DNA from: Methyloversatilis universalis
Lineage (GTDB): Bacteria; Pseudomonadota; Gammaproteobacteria; Methylococcales; Methylococcaceae
Direction: 5' to 3'
DNA: 41,938 bases
Assembly: GCA_020723665.1 (NCBI GenBank)
Contig: DYIL01000030.1
Span: forward strand, 1 to 41,938
Part shown: in pieces, positions 8,511 to 16,500 of the stretch
How the letters are laid out: each line of letters starts with the position of its first letter
Numbering within the stretch: position 1 is the first letter of the stretch
Translations under genes and position numbers: made by a program
Notes under the pieces: model-generated
What the model was told of the DNA's origin: nothing
Database searches by the model: none
What the model saw: only the letters and a program-made list of their open reading frames with translations

Positions 8511-11063
8511 ATGTCCTCCGACGGTTTGTTCCCATCCCCTCAGCTTCCTTTCGATAGCTTTACACAGAACGCCTTCGGCGATCGCTATCTTTATCAAGTC
8601 AATCGTGAAGCCTTCAACAAGGTCGGCGCTTCGGCCGTATTCGCCGCCTTTTTCGGTGAAAGTCTTTTCCACCAAAACACCCTCCATGTCGTGGTTGGCA
8701 CGGACTCGGGCCTGCTTTTGCGCCATATTGCGCAAAAAGGGGTCCCTACGGGCTCCCGTTACTTATTCATCGAGCTTCCGCACATTCTTGCGGCGCTGGA
8801 ATCCGAGGGTGTACTTGGCATGCTCGGCGAACGGGGTGTCTGTGTGACCGTGGGTGAATGGTTAAGCAAGGCCCATGAATTCAAGATCGAGGAATATTTT
8901 TACATCGGCGGCGTGGAATTCTGGCAGTCCATCGCCGCGCGCGAAGCCAGAATTCCGGATTATGCTGAGATCGTCTGGTCGGTGGAAGCCGGCCTCATTA
9001 AGCTCCGCTGGGCTGTTTCCGCCGCACTTGGTAGCGAAGGCTTTACGGCCTGCCAGATGGACAATTTGGCGGAAAATCTCGTGCCGGCATCGGTGCTGAA
9101 AGACGCTTTTCGGGGAAAAACGGCCGTATTGCTCGCTGGCGGTCCTTCCCTCGATGCGTGCTTGCCCTGGTTGGAAGAGCACCGCAATCGCGTGGCCGTA
9201 TTGGCCGTATCCCGGATTGCCCGGCGCCTTCAGGAAGCCGGAGTCACGCCGGACATTGTATTCACCGTAGACCCTACGGAAATGAGCTTCGATGTCAGCA
9301 AGGAGATGCTGGAATTCGACGAACACGTCATTCTGATTCATGCGTATCATGCAAGTCCCCTGCTGATTGGCCAGTGGCGCGGCATGAGTTTTTACCTGGG
9401 CGATTTACTGCCCTGGAAATCCCCTTTGAATCCGCCATCCTTGCCTCATCCAGGCCCGACGGTAACCAACACTGCCCTATCGGTAGCTCAGGCCCTCGGC
9501 TTTTCCCGAATCATCCTGGGCGGTGTCGATCTCTGTTTCAGTCGAGACGGATATACGCACGCCAAAGGCAGTAATGAACATGCAGTGGGGCCAAGGTTCG
9601 ATCTCAGCCCGATTAAAGTCGAAACCAACGGCGGCTGGCAAGCCAATACGACCGCCGACTTCGCCGAGGCCGCCATAAGCTTGGCAATGCAAGCGGTCCA
9701 GATCTCCAGGTCAGGTTGCGAAATCGTCAATCCGTCCGCCGCCTCGGCAAAGATGGAAGGCATCGCCTACCGGCCATTGACGGAAATTCAAGTCCATTCC
9801 GCCGCTTTCAGCGTCTGGGATATCGTTCGACAGCGTGTCGAGCCCCCTACCCCGGAGATCCGCCAGCGGCATTATCAAAAGGTTTTAACAGAACTCGCCA
9901 AGGCCATTCACCAGATCAAAGCCATCCGAGATTTGGCCGTAAAGGGTCTAGAATACAACCTCGGTATCTATGGAGAAGCTGATCCCCGTCGTGCGGTTAA
10001 AAATAAAATCCTTCTGGACCGGACCGAAAGAACGCTGAGGACCCGATACCGACAGTTCAGCCAGTTGACCAAGCGGCTGGGCATCCGCGATTTTCTCAAA
10101 ATCACTCGTCCGTTCGAGGATGCGGAACTGGACGCCGAAAGCGCCAAAAAACTGGGAGCCGTTTATTACGAAGCCTATCGTGACGGCGCACAGCGCCTTC
10201 TGCAAATGCTTCGCAAGGCAGACCGGCGTCTCAATAGTCGCCTGGAAGAAGAAAAAGCGGAACCCGATTTTGACCGGATCTCCCAGCAATGGCGCGAGGA
10301 TAAACAATATGGCCGTGCCAGGATTTGGCGTGCCCGACATGGTTCCGTTCCACTGTCCCCGACGCACCACAAAGAGCTCGAAAATCTGGAGCAACTTTAC
10401 AGGGAAACTCTTACCGCCCCCGACAGTGCCCATCTGAAGCGCGCGAAGCACCATTCCAGCCTGTCCGCGGCTCAAAAACGCGGACGAATCTTGCTGAAGA
10501 ACCGGAAAACCAACGAATTGAGCGACCTCCTCAATAGCCTCGAGCACCATCCGGACAAGCAGGCAGCACTGGAGTATTGCCAGCTTATTTCGGCATACCT
10601 CGCCGAACTCAACGGCGATCATGAGGCGGCTATGGGCTTGCTGTACCCTATCGTTCAGAACAGGGAATCGCCGCTTTTGGAAGATGCCTTATTGCGGGTG
10701 CTCTCGATTAGCCTCGAAACCGATCAGGCTGAAAACGCGTGTTCAGCGCTCGAATGTTTGTCGCTGATTTCACCGGTTTACAAGCCGCAATATGCCGAGA
10801 TGCTCAAACTGCTCGGTCGTCCGATCGATGCGGTGGATGTCTACAACGATTATCTGGCTGCATTTCCAGACCAAATCTATATCCAACTCAAGCTTGCCCG
10901 GCTCTACTTCGACATCGGCACTCCCGAGGCCGCTCGGATGATGCTGAACTACATATTGGAACGCATGCCCGAAAATGAATCGGCGTTAGCCTTGGCGGCC
11001 ATGATCGACGGCGTCAAAGTTGAAGGGGAAAGAGCAGGCAAACCGGTGCATTCCACATTTTAA
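8511..11063 (+). CDS. Maf-type (DUF115) flagellin glycosyltransferase with TPR-like tail
   Basis: This 850-residue protein belongs to the motility accessory factor family, thought to transfer nonulosonic acids such as pseudaminic or legionaminic acid to flagellin in the cytoplasm. The MAF_flag10 core carries VLLAGGPSLD (207-215), a VTPDIVFTVDPTEM segment (245-258) and ILGGVDLCFSRDGYTHAKG (about 335-353). After about residue 640 the sequence becomes a run of helix pairs that look like TPR repeats, which may bind flagellin or its chaperone. It is transcribed away from the leg operon, with a TATAAT hexamer at 8476-8481. The TTAA repeat element begins at its stop codon. The family assignment is firm; donor and acceptor are inferred from the neighbours. 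Confidence 0.87.
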   Translation: MSSDGLFPSPQLPFDSFTQNAFGDRYLYQVNREAFNKVGASAVFAAFFGESLFHQNTLHVVVGTDSGLLLRHIAQKGVPTGSRYLFIELPHILAALESEGVLGMLGERGVCVTVGEWLSKAHEFKIEEYFYIGGVEFWQSIAAREARIPDYAEIVWSVEAGLIKLRWAVSAALGSEGFTACQMDNLAENLVPASVLKDAFRGKTAVLLAGGPSLDACLPWLEEHRNRVAVLAVSRIARRLQEAGVTPDIVFTVDPTEMSFDVSKEMLEFDEHVILIHAYHASPLLIGQWRGMSFYLGDLLPWKSPLNPPSLPHPGPTVTNTALSVAQALGFSRIILGGVDLCFSRDGYTHAKGSNEHAVGPRFDLSPIKVETNGGWQANTTADFAEAAISLAMQAVQISRSGCEIVNPSAASAKMEGIAYRPLTEIQVHSAAFSVWDIVRQRVEPPTPEIRQRHYQKVLTELAKAIHQIKAIRDLAVKGLEYNLGIYGEADPRRAVKNKILLDRTERTLRTRYRQFSQLTKRLGIRDFLKITRPFEDAELDAESAKKLGAVYYEAYRDGAQRLLQMLRKADRRLNSRLEEEKAEPDFDRISQQWREDKQYGRARIWRARHGSVPLSPTHHKELENLEQLYRETLTAPDSAHLKRAKHHSSLSAAQKRGRILLKNRKTNELSDLLNSLEHHPDKQAALEYCQLISAYLAELNGDHEAAMGLLYPIVQNRESPLLEDALLRVLSISLETDQAENACSALECLSLISPVYKPQYAEMLKLLGRPIDAVDVYNDYLAAFPDQIYIQLKLARLYFDIGTPEAARMMLNYILERMPENESALALAAMIDGVKVEGERAGKPVHSTF

Positions 11064-11164
11064 GGAAACGCTGAATAAGCCCTCTCCCGCTGGGACAAAC
11101 CTGTCCTGAGCTTGTCGAAGGGCTCAGGACAGGCCTGTCGAGGACTTAATCAGAGCCTTCTTAA
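11060..11164. repeat. TTAA-bounded repeat element, copy 1 (MITE-like)
   Basis: This 105-bp element starts TTAAGGAAACGCTGAATAAG and ends ACTTAATCAGAGCCTTCTTAA, imperfect inverted ends bounded by TTAA. Inside is a perfect 12-bp stem (CCTGTCCTGAGC at 11100-11111 with 11122-11133) around TTGTCGAAGG. The left TTAA supplies the TAA stop of the Maf gene. It encodes nothing. Confidence 0.75.
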
Positions 11165-11216
11165 GTGCACCGCCGCAAGCCGAAAAAATTGAGCAGACTG
11201 CGAAAATCCCGATGAT

Positions 11217-11540
11217 TTATAGCCGGTCATTTTCGTCGTACATGAGCACAGCCTGCTTGCCTTGATGCATACGGCCGAGTTGTTCGCCGATTGCGCGTTT
11301 CTTCATTTCAAGCAGGCGGGTAGACTCAGCGTCGACCGTCAGGATAGTTTCGATCATCTCCCTAACCGCTGCTTCTGATTCCTTGGCGGCTGGTTTCGAA
11401 AAAAAACTTTCGAGCGAAATTTGGCGACTCCTAAGCAACGCCTCTAGGCGTGCCAGTGACTCGTCGCCGTCCGCTTCGACAAGTTTGCGAAGTTCCAGGG
11501 TTTGCGCCAGCAGCGATTGAATTTTGCACAACACGTCCAT
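11217..11540 (-). CDS. fliT: FliT-like flagellar export chaperone
   Basis: This small, highly helical, charged protein of 107 residues starts 2 bases after the fliS stop. FliT-type proteins hold the filament cap FliD before export and can affect flagellar gene expression. Sequence conservation in the family is low, so the call rests on size, predicted helical and acidic or basic composition, and position as the last gene of the fliC-flaG-fliD-fliS block. The ATG at 11540 was preferred over the Met 16 codons upstream because it falls after fliS ends. Confidence 0.65.
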   Translation of the reverse strand: MDVLCKIQSLLAQTLELRKLVEADGDESLARLEALLRSRQISLESFFSKPAAKESEAAVREMIETILTVDAESTRLLEMKKRAIGEQLGRMHQGKQAVLMYDENDRL

Positions 11541-11542
11541 AG

Positions 11543-11956
11543 TCAGCCGTGGCGCATATGGTGCAGTTCGTTTGGAATGGCATCCCACGCACTCTTGATT
11601 TCCCGCATGAGTCCGGCAACTTCATCCAATATCTGGGGCTGGTTTTCTTTATTGGCCACCAATAAGCGGCTCCGAATATAGTGATACATATCGCGAAGAT
11701 TCTGCGCCAACTCTCCTCCTTTCTCCATGTCCAGCCCTTCCTCCAGTCCGCCTACGATGGCGATAGCCTTGGAAATATTCTCTCCTTTCACCGTAACATT
11801 CCCATATTTCATCGCTCCCTTGGCCGTATTGACGCGCGCTAGAAAACCTTCCATCAGCATTTGAATCAGGCGATGCGGAGAGGCATCGTTGATGCCGGCT
11901 TGCGCATTCACATTGGCGTATTCGTTTACAAATTGTCTTCGCGCGTACGCATTCAT
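11543..11956 (-). CDS. fliS: Flagellin export chaperone FliS
   Basis: This 137-residue protein would bind the C-terminal helix of flagellin in the cytoplasm, keeping it from polymerising before export through the flagellar type III apparatus. The N-terminal Y-x-x-x-N pattern (VNEYANVNAQAGINDASPHRL) and the following LIQMLMEGFLARV helix are typical, as is the later LDMEKGGELAQNLRDMYHYI. Length fits the family. It lies 59 bases after fliD and directly before the FliT-like gene, the usual order. The ribosome binding site is weak, suggesting coupling to upstream translation. Confidence 0.93.
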   Translation of the reverse strand: MNAYARRQFVNEYANVNAQAGINDASPHRLIQMLMEGFLARVNTAKGAMKYGNVTVKGENISKAIAIVGGLEEGLDMEKGGELAQNLRDMYHYIRSRLLVANKENQPQILDEVAGLMREIKSAWDAIPNELHHMRHG

Positions 11957-12015
11957 GACGATTCTCTATCTAATGTCTATTCAACCACGCTGTGAGATTG
12001 GTACGAGCATCTCGG

Positions 12016-13401
12016 TTATTTGAACCGTTGGGCCAGAAACGCACCGGTTGCGTTAAACTGCGCCACCATCGCATCCATTGCATTGAATTGTTTGAGTAGA
12101 CTCGCCTCCAGCTTGTCCAATCGCAACTGCTGCGCTTCCCTGGCATTGCTGATCTCGCGAAGTGTTCCGTTTAAGCTTTGAGTACGGCTGTCCAGAGATC
12201 CCCCCGACTGCACGTAAGACGTTATCCGGCTGTCCAATCGCATCGCAACGCCGTCGCTGGAGGCAAAAACACTGGCGACCGTACTTACATTGACGGCCAA
12301 CGCAGCCTCTAACTTGTCTTGCTTGAGCGACATAACCCCCGAGGCGTCGATTTCCACCCCTATCATCTGCAGGGTATTGTATTCCCCCGTCGCGGTGGTC
12401 ACCGGATTGCCCATGTCGCTGCGCAGTTGGCTCTGAAGATTCCGCAACATGGAGTCGCCGAGCAACGATCCCGCCTCTTTGGATTGGGCATCGTAGCTTC
12501 CGAGGCTCCTGATCACCGAGCCAAGCTTGTTGTAGGCATCCACGAACTCGCCGACAGCTTTCGAAATCGCGCTCTTATCGAGACTCACCCCCACACTGAC
12601 GGGCGTTCCCGGAGAAGCCGCCTTCAAATTCAGCGTCAACCCGTCAACGGCATCGGTGATGGTATTGCTCGGTCGGGTGACATCGAAGCCATTTATCTTG
12701 ACCAGCGCGTCCTGAGCCACGGACGTTTCGAGCATATTGCTCGAGATCAACTGGGAGAGCCCCGTTGCGTCCGTATTATTCCCATCGTCGTCGGAGGCCG
12801 TGACCGTCAGCTCGTTCGTGGTTCCCGTGTTATTCGAGGTCAATACGAGACGCGAAACCGTTCCGCCGGCTCCATCGTCCACATTGATAATCGACGCGGT
12901 TACACCTTTATTATCAGGCGCCGCATTGATGGCGTCCCGGATACCCGCCAACGAATTTTTTTCGGGGCCTATCGCGACCGAAAACGCATTGCTCGAGTCA
13001 GCGCCCAGCTGAATGGTCAACGTACCAGTCCCCACGACCGCGCTGGAGTTGGCGAAGCCGCTCCCGCCCGAAACCAATTGGTGTGCTTGCGCCAAGCGCT
13101 CTACCGATATCGAATAAGTACCGACCGCCGCCGAAGCGGCCGCGCTTACCGACAAGATCGATTCATTTGAGGAAGTAGCCGCATGCGTCTTGAACAAGTC
13201 GCTGTTTTTCAACTTGTTCACTACGCTCTTGAAGCTGGAAAGCGCGCCTTTGAGGCTACCCAAGGCGGATAAACGATCTTTGGCCACGGATTCACGTCTG
13301 TCCAGCAAGTCCTTTGCAGCCTTCCCTTCGGCAGCCACCAGTTGCTTTACCAAGCTATTGATGTCCAACCCGCTGCCTATCCCGGAAGATGTGATAGCCA
13401 T
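12016..13401 (-). CDS. fliD: Flagellar filament cap protein FliD
   Basis: This 461-residue hook-associated protein 2 forms the pentameric cap under which flagellin subunits fold at the filament tip. The N-terminal FliD_N part begins SGIGSGLDINSLVKQLVAAE. The C-terminal part has the coiled helices ending KQFNAMDAMVAQFNATGAFL, which resemble flagellin D0/D1. The ATG at 13401 was chosen because AAGGTGG lies at the correct distance before it and the MAITSSGIGSG start matches the family. The open frame extends seven codons further upstream. It follows flaG by 17 bases, so the two share a transcript. Confidence 0.93.
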   Translation of the reverse strand: MAITSSGIGSGLDINSLVKQLVAAEGKAAKDLLDRRESVAKDRLSALGSLKGALSSFKSVVNKLKNSDLFKTHAATSSNESILSVSAAASAAVGTYSISVERLAQAHQLVSGGSGFANSSAVVGTGTLTIQLGADSSNAFSVAIGPEKNSLAGIRDAINAAPDNKGVTASIINVDDGAGGTVSRLVLTSNNTGTTNELTVTASDDDGNNTDATGLSQLISSNMLETSVAQDALVKINGFDVTRPSNTITDAVDGLTLNLKAASPGTPVSVGVSLDKSAISKAVGEFVDAYNKLGSVIRSLGSYDAQSKEAGSLLGDSMLRNLQSQLRSDMGNPVTTATGEYNTLQMIGVEIDASGVMSLKQDKLEAALAVNVSTVASVFASSDGVAMRLDSRITSYVQSGGSLDSRTQSLNGTLREISNAREAQQLRLDKLEASLLKQFNAMDAMVAQFNATGAFLAQRFK

Positions 13402-13418
13402 AACACCACCTTTTAGAA

Positions 13419-13826
13419 TCAAGCGGAATTTTTGAAAAGAAAGCCGATCTTGCTGCCCACTTCGTTTAACTGCTTGAGCATGGACAATACTTCCTCGGGC
13501 GGAATTTGCCGCACCACCTCGCCGCTATCCCTGTCCACCACCTTCATTACCATCGTCTGGGTGTCTTGATCGACTGAAAACTCCAGGTTCCGCTGAACCA
13601 ACTGAATGAAGGCATTGGCGTGGACAACCACACGCTTGAGTTCCTCCGGCGAAACATTCTGATCCGCTGCATCGCGCTCCAAGGATGAGGTCTGCGCGCC
13701 CGAAGTAACCGTGCGGGCGACATTCTGGACGACCGCACTTTCATTCGCCGGTACCGGCTTCGCCGACTCATTGGCAAAAGCAGGCGGTGCCTGCGGTTTG
13801 GTTGAAGATGTTACGCCGTTAATCAT
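13419..13826 (-). CDS. flaG: FlaG family flagellar protein
   Basis: The 135-residue protein has a variable Ala/Pro/Ser-rich N-terminal half and the conserved C-terminal FlaG domain, with FIQLVQRNLEFSVDQDTQTMVMKVVDRDSGEVVRQIPPEEVL. FlaG proteins are linked to control of filament length in polar flagellates; the mechanism is poorly known. A strong GAGGAG site lies just before the ATG at 13826. It sits between fliC and fliD, the common polar-flagellum order. The gap to fliC holds a large hairpin that may reduce read-through. Confidence 0.9.
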   Translation of the reverse strand: MINGVTSSTKPQAPPAFANESAKPVPANESAVVQNVARTVTSGAQTSSLERDAADQNVSPEELKRVVVHANAFIQLVQRNLEFSVDQDTQTMVMKVVDRDSGEVVRQIPPEEVLSMLKQLNEVGSKIGFLFKNSA

Positions 13827-13847
13827 TGCGGTCTCCTCATCTGCAAC

Positions 13848-13879
13848 GGACGCAGGCAGATGACTATCTGCCTACGTCC
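13848..13879 (-). terminator. Hairpin between fliC and flaG
   Basis: Arms GGACGTAGGCAGAT and ATCTGCCTGCGTCC (minus-strand reading) pair over 14 positions with one T-G wobble and a four-base loop. No T-run follows, so this is not a classical intrinsic terminator. It could stabilise the fliC messenger 3' end or weaken transcription into flaG, giving much more flagellin than FlaG and FliD. That role is inferred from position. Confidence 0.55.
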
Positions 13880-13890
13880 AATCAGCCAGA

Positions 13891-14745
13891 TTACCTCAGT
13901 AATCCGAGTACGGCCTGCGGCGCCTGGTTAGCCTGGGCCAGCATAGCCGTGCCCGCCTGCTGGAGAATCTGTCCGCGGGACAGATTGGCGGTTTCAACTG
14001 CAAAATCGGCATCTATGATGCGCGAACGGGCGGCCTGCTGGTTTTCGATCGCTGATTGCAGGTTGGAAATAGTCATCATGAAACGGTTTTGAGCGGCGCC
14101 TAGTTTGGATCGCCCCTCATCAATTATTTTGATGGCCAGATCGATCATGGCTATCGCCGAACCGACTTTAGTCGAGGTGGCGCCTGAGCCGATAGATACC
14201 GCTACGGCTGTACTCGCAAGCTGCTTGATCCCCGACATCGACAACAAGTTGCTGACCGTGATCGAGATCTGATTATTTGTAGCCGAGCCCGCTCCAACCT
14301 GAAAATTGGCGCCCTTCAAGCTGCCGTTCAAAACTTTCTTGCCATTGAACTCAGTATTTTGGATGATGCGCCTGATCTCATCGCCAAGCTGTTTGAACTC
14401 CGTCTGCAGCTTTTGCCTATCGCTGGATGATACGGCACCGAAGTTTTTGGCCTGAACGGCTAAATCGCGCATCCGTTGCAGCGTATCGGTAATAGTGCCC
14501 ATCGCCCCTTCCGCCGTCTGCGCCATGGAAATACCGTCGTTGGCGTTGCGCACCGCCACGGTCATGCCGCGGATTTGCGAGGTCATGCGATCGGCAATGG
14601 CAAGACCCGCCGCATCGTCCTTCGCGCTGTTCACGCGCAGCCCGGAAGACAAACGCTCCATGGCGGTTTGCATCGCATGCGCGGTTTTGCTCAGGTTGCG
14701 CTGAGCATTGATGGATGCCACGTTGGTGTTGATTACGCTGGTCAT
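13891..14745 (-). CDS. fliC: Flagellin, compact type
   Basis: This 284-residue filament subunit starts MTSVINTNVASINAQRNLSK and ends QQAGTAMLAQANQAPQAVLGLLR, the classic D0/D1 ends. The middle between the N- and C-terminal helices is short, so the outer D2/D3 domains are almost absent. It contains Ser/Thr-rich stretches (for example VSIGSGATSTKVGS) that could be sites for O-linked nonulosonic acid added by the Maf protein. The ATG at 14745 has AGGAG eight bases before it; upstream in-frame codons precede the leader and were rejected. The FliA-type promoter at 14811-14837 should drive strong late expression. Confidence 0.95.
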   Translation of the reverse strand: MTSVINTNVASINAQRNLSKTAHAMQTAMERLSSGLRVNSAKDDAAGLAIADRMTSQIRGMTVAVRNANDGISMAQTAEGAMGTITDTLQRMRDLAVQAKNFGAVSSSDRQKLQTEFKQLGDEIRRIIQNTEFNGKKVLNGSLKGANFQVGAGSATNNQISITVSNLLSMSGIKQLASTAVAVSIGSGATSTKVGSAIAMIDLAIKIIDEGRSKLGAAQNRFMMTISNLQSAIENQQAARSRIIDADFAVETANLSRGQILQQAGTAMLAQANQAPQAVLGLLR

Positions 14746-14810
14746 GTTCGTCGCTCCTCTTTTCAGGTTTTTACGATCGTCAAGCAGACTGATTAATCCG
14801 TCTGACTTAG

Positions 14811-14837
14811 TAATCGGCATCCGTTGGACAAAATTTA
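14811..14837 (-). promoter_or_regulatory. FliA (sigma-28) promoter of fliC
   Basis: On the minus strand the sequence reads TAAA, 15 bases, GCCGATTA. This matches the sigma-28 consensus TAAA-N15-GCCGATAA in all but one position. It lies 66 bases upstream of the fliC ATG. No equally good match was found before the other motility genes here. Confidence 0.88.
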
Positions 14838-15129
14838 GCGAGCAGCCAAAAAAATTGCATTGTTGCTCGCAAGCCTTCGATTTCTCGAGGTTTCTCGAGA
14901 AGATGAACTCTCAGGATATTGCCATCGGCCTTGGATATCGCCGTACCCCAAATAGGCCGCCTCGCCCCATCGCCGCCTACGCACGGCGCAACGAGACGCT
15001 TTACGAGGTGTTTGAAGGCGCACGACTATCGTCATCGGCACGATGGACCATGCTGCCCGAATTGCGGTTACGGGGATAACACTGCGGAATAAGGAAAAGA
15101 ACTGAAAAAACTGGAAAAAACTGAAAACT
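14838..15129. other. Spacer without a recognised gene
   Basis: No convincing gene was found. A plus-strand open frame from 14903 (MNSQDIAIGLGYRRTP) runs to 15079. A neighbouring frame ends with a Cys-rich CCPNCGYGDN stretch before a stop, like half a zinc ribbon. The two together might be a frameshifted relic of a small gene, but no family was recognised. Poly-A/CTG-rich sequence follows to 15129. Confidence 0.3.
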
Positions 15130-15198
15130 GGGTCAGGCTTTGGTATTTTGATTACGAAAAGGAACGCACTCCTTTTCTCCTCCGTGCAGCTTCCTTAC
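15130..15198 (+). repeat. 70-bp direct repeat, copy A
   Basis: The segment starting GGGTCAGGCTTTGGTATTTT and ending near TTCCTTAC is repeated with several mismatches at 16249-16317. It precedes the truncated PIN-toxin relic here and the TTAA element and second toxin there, so it marks an old duplication of this patch. Confidence 0.7.
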
Positions 15199-15222
15199 AT
15201 AAAAAGCACGCAGTCCGTATCT

Positions 15223-15390
15223 GTCTTCGAATACTGGAAAATAGTGTGCCCTACGGACTGTGTAAGCCTGATCTACCAGGAAGTATCACAGAAGGCGCGA
15301 AGAGACGAAGATTTCGAGCGTCTGCGGGACTAGTTGAGCAGTCACCACTTCTGTCATCCAAAGACACCCTATCAACTCATGCCAAAAGAG
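15223..15390 (+). pseudogene. Truncated duplicate of the VapC toxin at 16684
   Basis: The sequence from about 15223 to 15390 is a diverged copy of 16757-16916, the middle of the intact PIN toxin. Matching pieces include the CSLIYQEV region, RRDEDFERL and the bases encoding KDTLSTYA. It has no start with the first catalytic Asp, it carries a TAG inside (near 15332), and it lacks the C-terminal catalytic residues. It cannot make an active toxin. Confidence 0.8.
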
Positions 15391-15427
15391 ACTAAACTAG
15401 GTTGGTCTGTTTTTTGAAGGTTCGACT

Positions 15428-15691
15428 ATGCAAACCATTAATCTCTTCGAAGCGAAAACCCATTTCTCCAAGCTGATCGACCAGATTGCTTCCGGCAAGG
15501 AAAACGAGTTTGTGATCTCCCGCAATGGCAAACCGGTCGCCCGCGTCGTTCCTATCGCCAAGGCGGAAACTTCGCGCCGTATTGGAATTGCCAAAGGCGA
15601 ATTCACCATCCCCGAGGACATCGATCAAAGCAATCAAGAGATCGCTCGGTGGTTCAACGGCGAGACATCCGACGATGCGCCTCTTGCTTGA
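15428..15691 (+). CDS. Phd/YefM-family antitoxin
   Basis: The 87-residue protein is an antitoxin of the Phd/YefM type. The N-terminal DNA-binding part reads INLFEAKTHFSKLIDQIASGKENEFVISRNGKPVARVVPI, the family's characteristic fold. The acidic C-terminal tail would wrap and block the toxin. It overlaps the downstream vapC start by 17 bases, giving coupled translation with antitoxin first. Family members repress their own promoter, so autoregulation is expected. This pair appears intact. Confidence 0.92.
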   Translation: MQTINLFEAKTHFSKLIDQIASGKENEFVISRNGKPVARVVPIAKAETSRRIGIAKGEFTIPEDIDQSNQEIARWFNGETSDDAPLA

Positions 15692-16061
15692 CACCCAGGT
15701 AGCCTTGTGGGCATTGACGGACGATCCCCGCCTGACCGAAAAAGCACGCCGCCTGATTTTGGATCCAAACTGTGAAATACATGTCAGCGTGGCTTCGCTC
15801 TGGGAGATCGCCATCAAACATCAACTCGGACGCGGCGACATGCCCGTATCGGGCGCCCGTGCCGCGGAGCTTTTCGAATGCGCGGGTTACCTGCAATTGC
15901 CCATTCTGGGCATCCACGCAACTGCGGTGGAATCCCTGCCCGCTATTCACAACGATCCCTTCGACCGCATTCTTATCGCCCAGGCACTCACTGAACCCAT
16001 GCGGCTGGTGACGCATGATCGGACTGTGACACGCTATAGCGATACGGTTGTTTTCGTTTGA
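15675..16061 (+). CDS. vapC: PIN-domain ribonuclease toxin, VapC family
   Basis: The 128-residue PIN-domain endoribonuclease is the toxin partner of the Phd-like protein. The four acidic active-site residues can be placed: D6 in LLLDTQ, E44 in SLWEIAIK, D97 in PFDRIL and D115 in THDRTV. The ATG at 15675 was chosen because it starts the conserved MRLLLDT; the longer open frame is the antitoxin gene read in another frame. PIN toxins of this type usually cut tRNA or other structured RNA when the antitoxin is lost. The target here is unknown. Confidence 0.92.
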   Translation: MRLLLDTQVALWALTDDPRLTEKARRLILDPNCEIHVSVASLWEIAIKHQLGRGDMPVSGARAAELFECAGYLQLPILGIHATAVESLPAIHNDPFDRILIAQALTEPMRLVTHDRTVTRYSDTVVFV

Positions 16062-16313
16062 GTTTGATATACAGTGCGTCAAGAAAGAAATGCCAGTGTC
16101 ACCCGTCATTCCGGCAGGGATTGCCGGAATCCAGAGGCCAAGGATGGCGAGGCGTCTACATCCCTGTAACCTGGGCCCCGGCATTCCGTGCCGGGGTGAC
16201 GATATGGCTTTACTTTCGTTACGAACAGAGTAAGCGGGTCAGCTAAGCGGGTCAGGCTTTGGTGTTTTGATTAAGAAAGGGAACACTGTCCTTTTCTCCT
16301 CCGTGCCGGTTCC
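16062..16313. repeat. REP-like palindromes and direct repeat, no gene
   Basis: No gene was found. Two hairpins are clear: ATTCCGGCA/TGCCGGAAT (16108-16130) and CCCCGGCA/TGCCGGGG (16176-16196). They are flanked by complementary GTCA/TGAC-type sequence, a layout typical of REP-like elements in Proteobacteria. The short unit AAGCGGGTCAG is then repeated twice near 16232-16253. Copy B of the 70-bp direct repeat follows from 16249 and runs into the next element. Confidence 0.75.
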
Positions 16314-16500
16314 TTAAGGAAACTCTGAACAAGTTGATTCCGTTCACGCCCTTCGACAGGCTCAGAAGAGCGTTCGACAAGCTCACCGCGAACGGAATCA
16401 ATAGGTTACCGTTCGTCCTGAGCCCTTCGACAAGCCTGTCCTGAGCTTGTCGAAGGGCTCAGGACAGGCCTGTCGAAGGACTTAATCAGAGCTTCCTTAA
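16314..16500. repeat. TTAA-bounded repeat element, copy 2, disrupting vapB
   Basis: The 187-bp element runs from TTAAGGAAACTCTGAACAAG to ATCAGAGCTTCCTTAA. It carries the same perfect 12-bp stem as copy 1 (16435-16446 with 16457-16468), plus further repeats of the TTCGACAGGCTCAG type. Its right end falls inside the start of the vapB reading frame. Confidence 0.8.
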
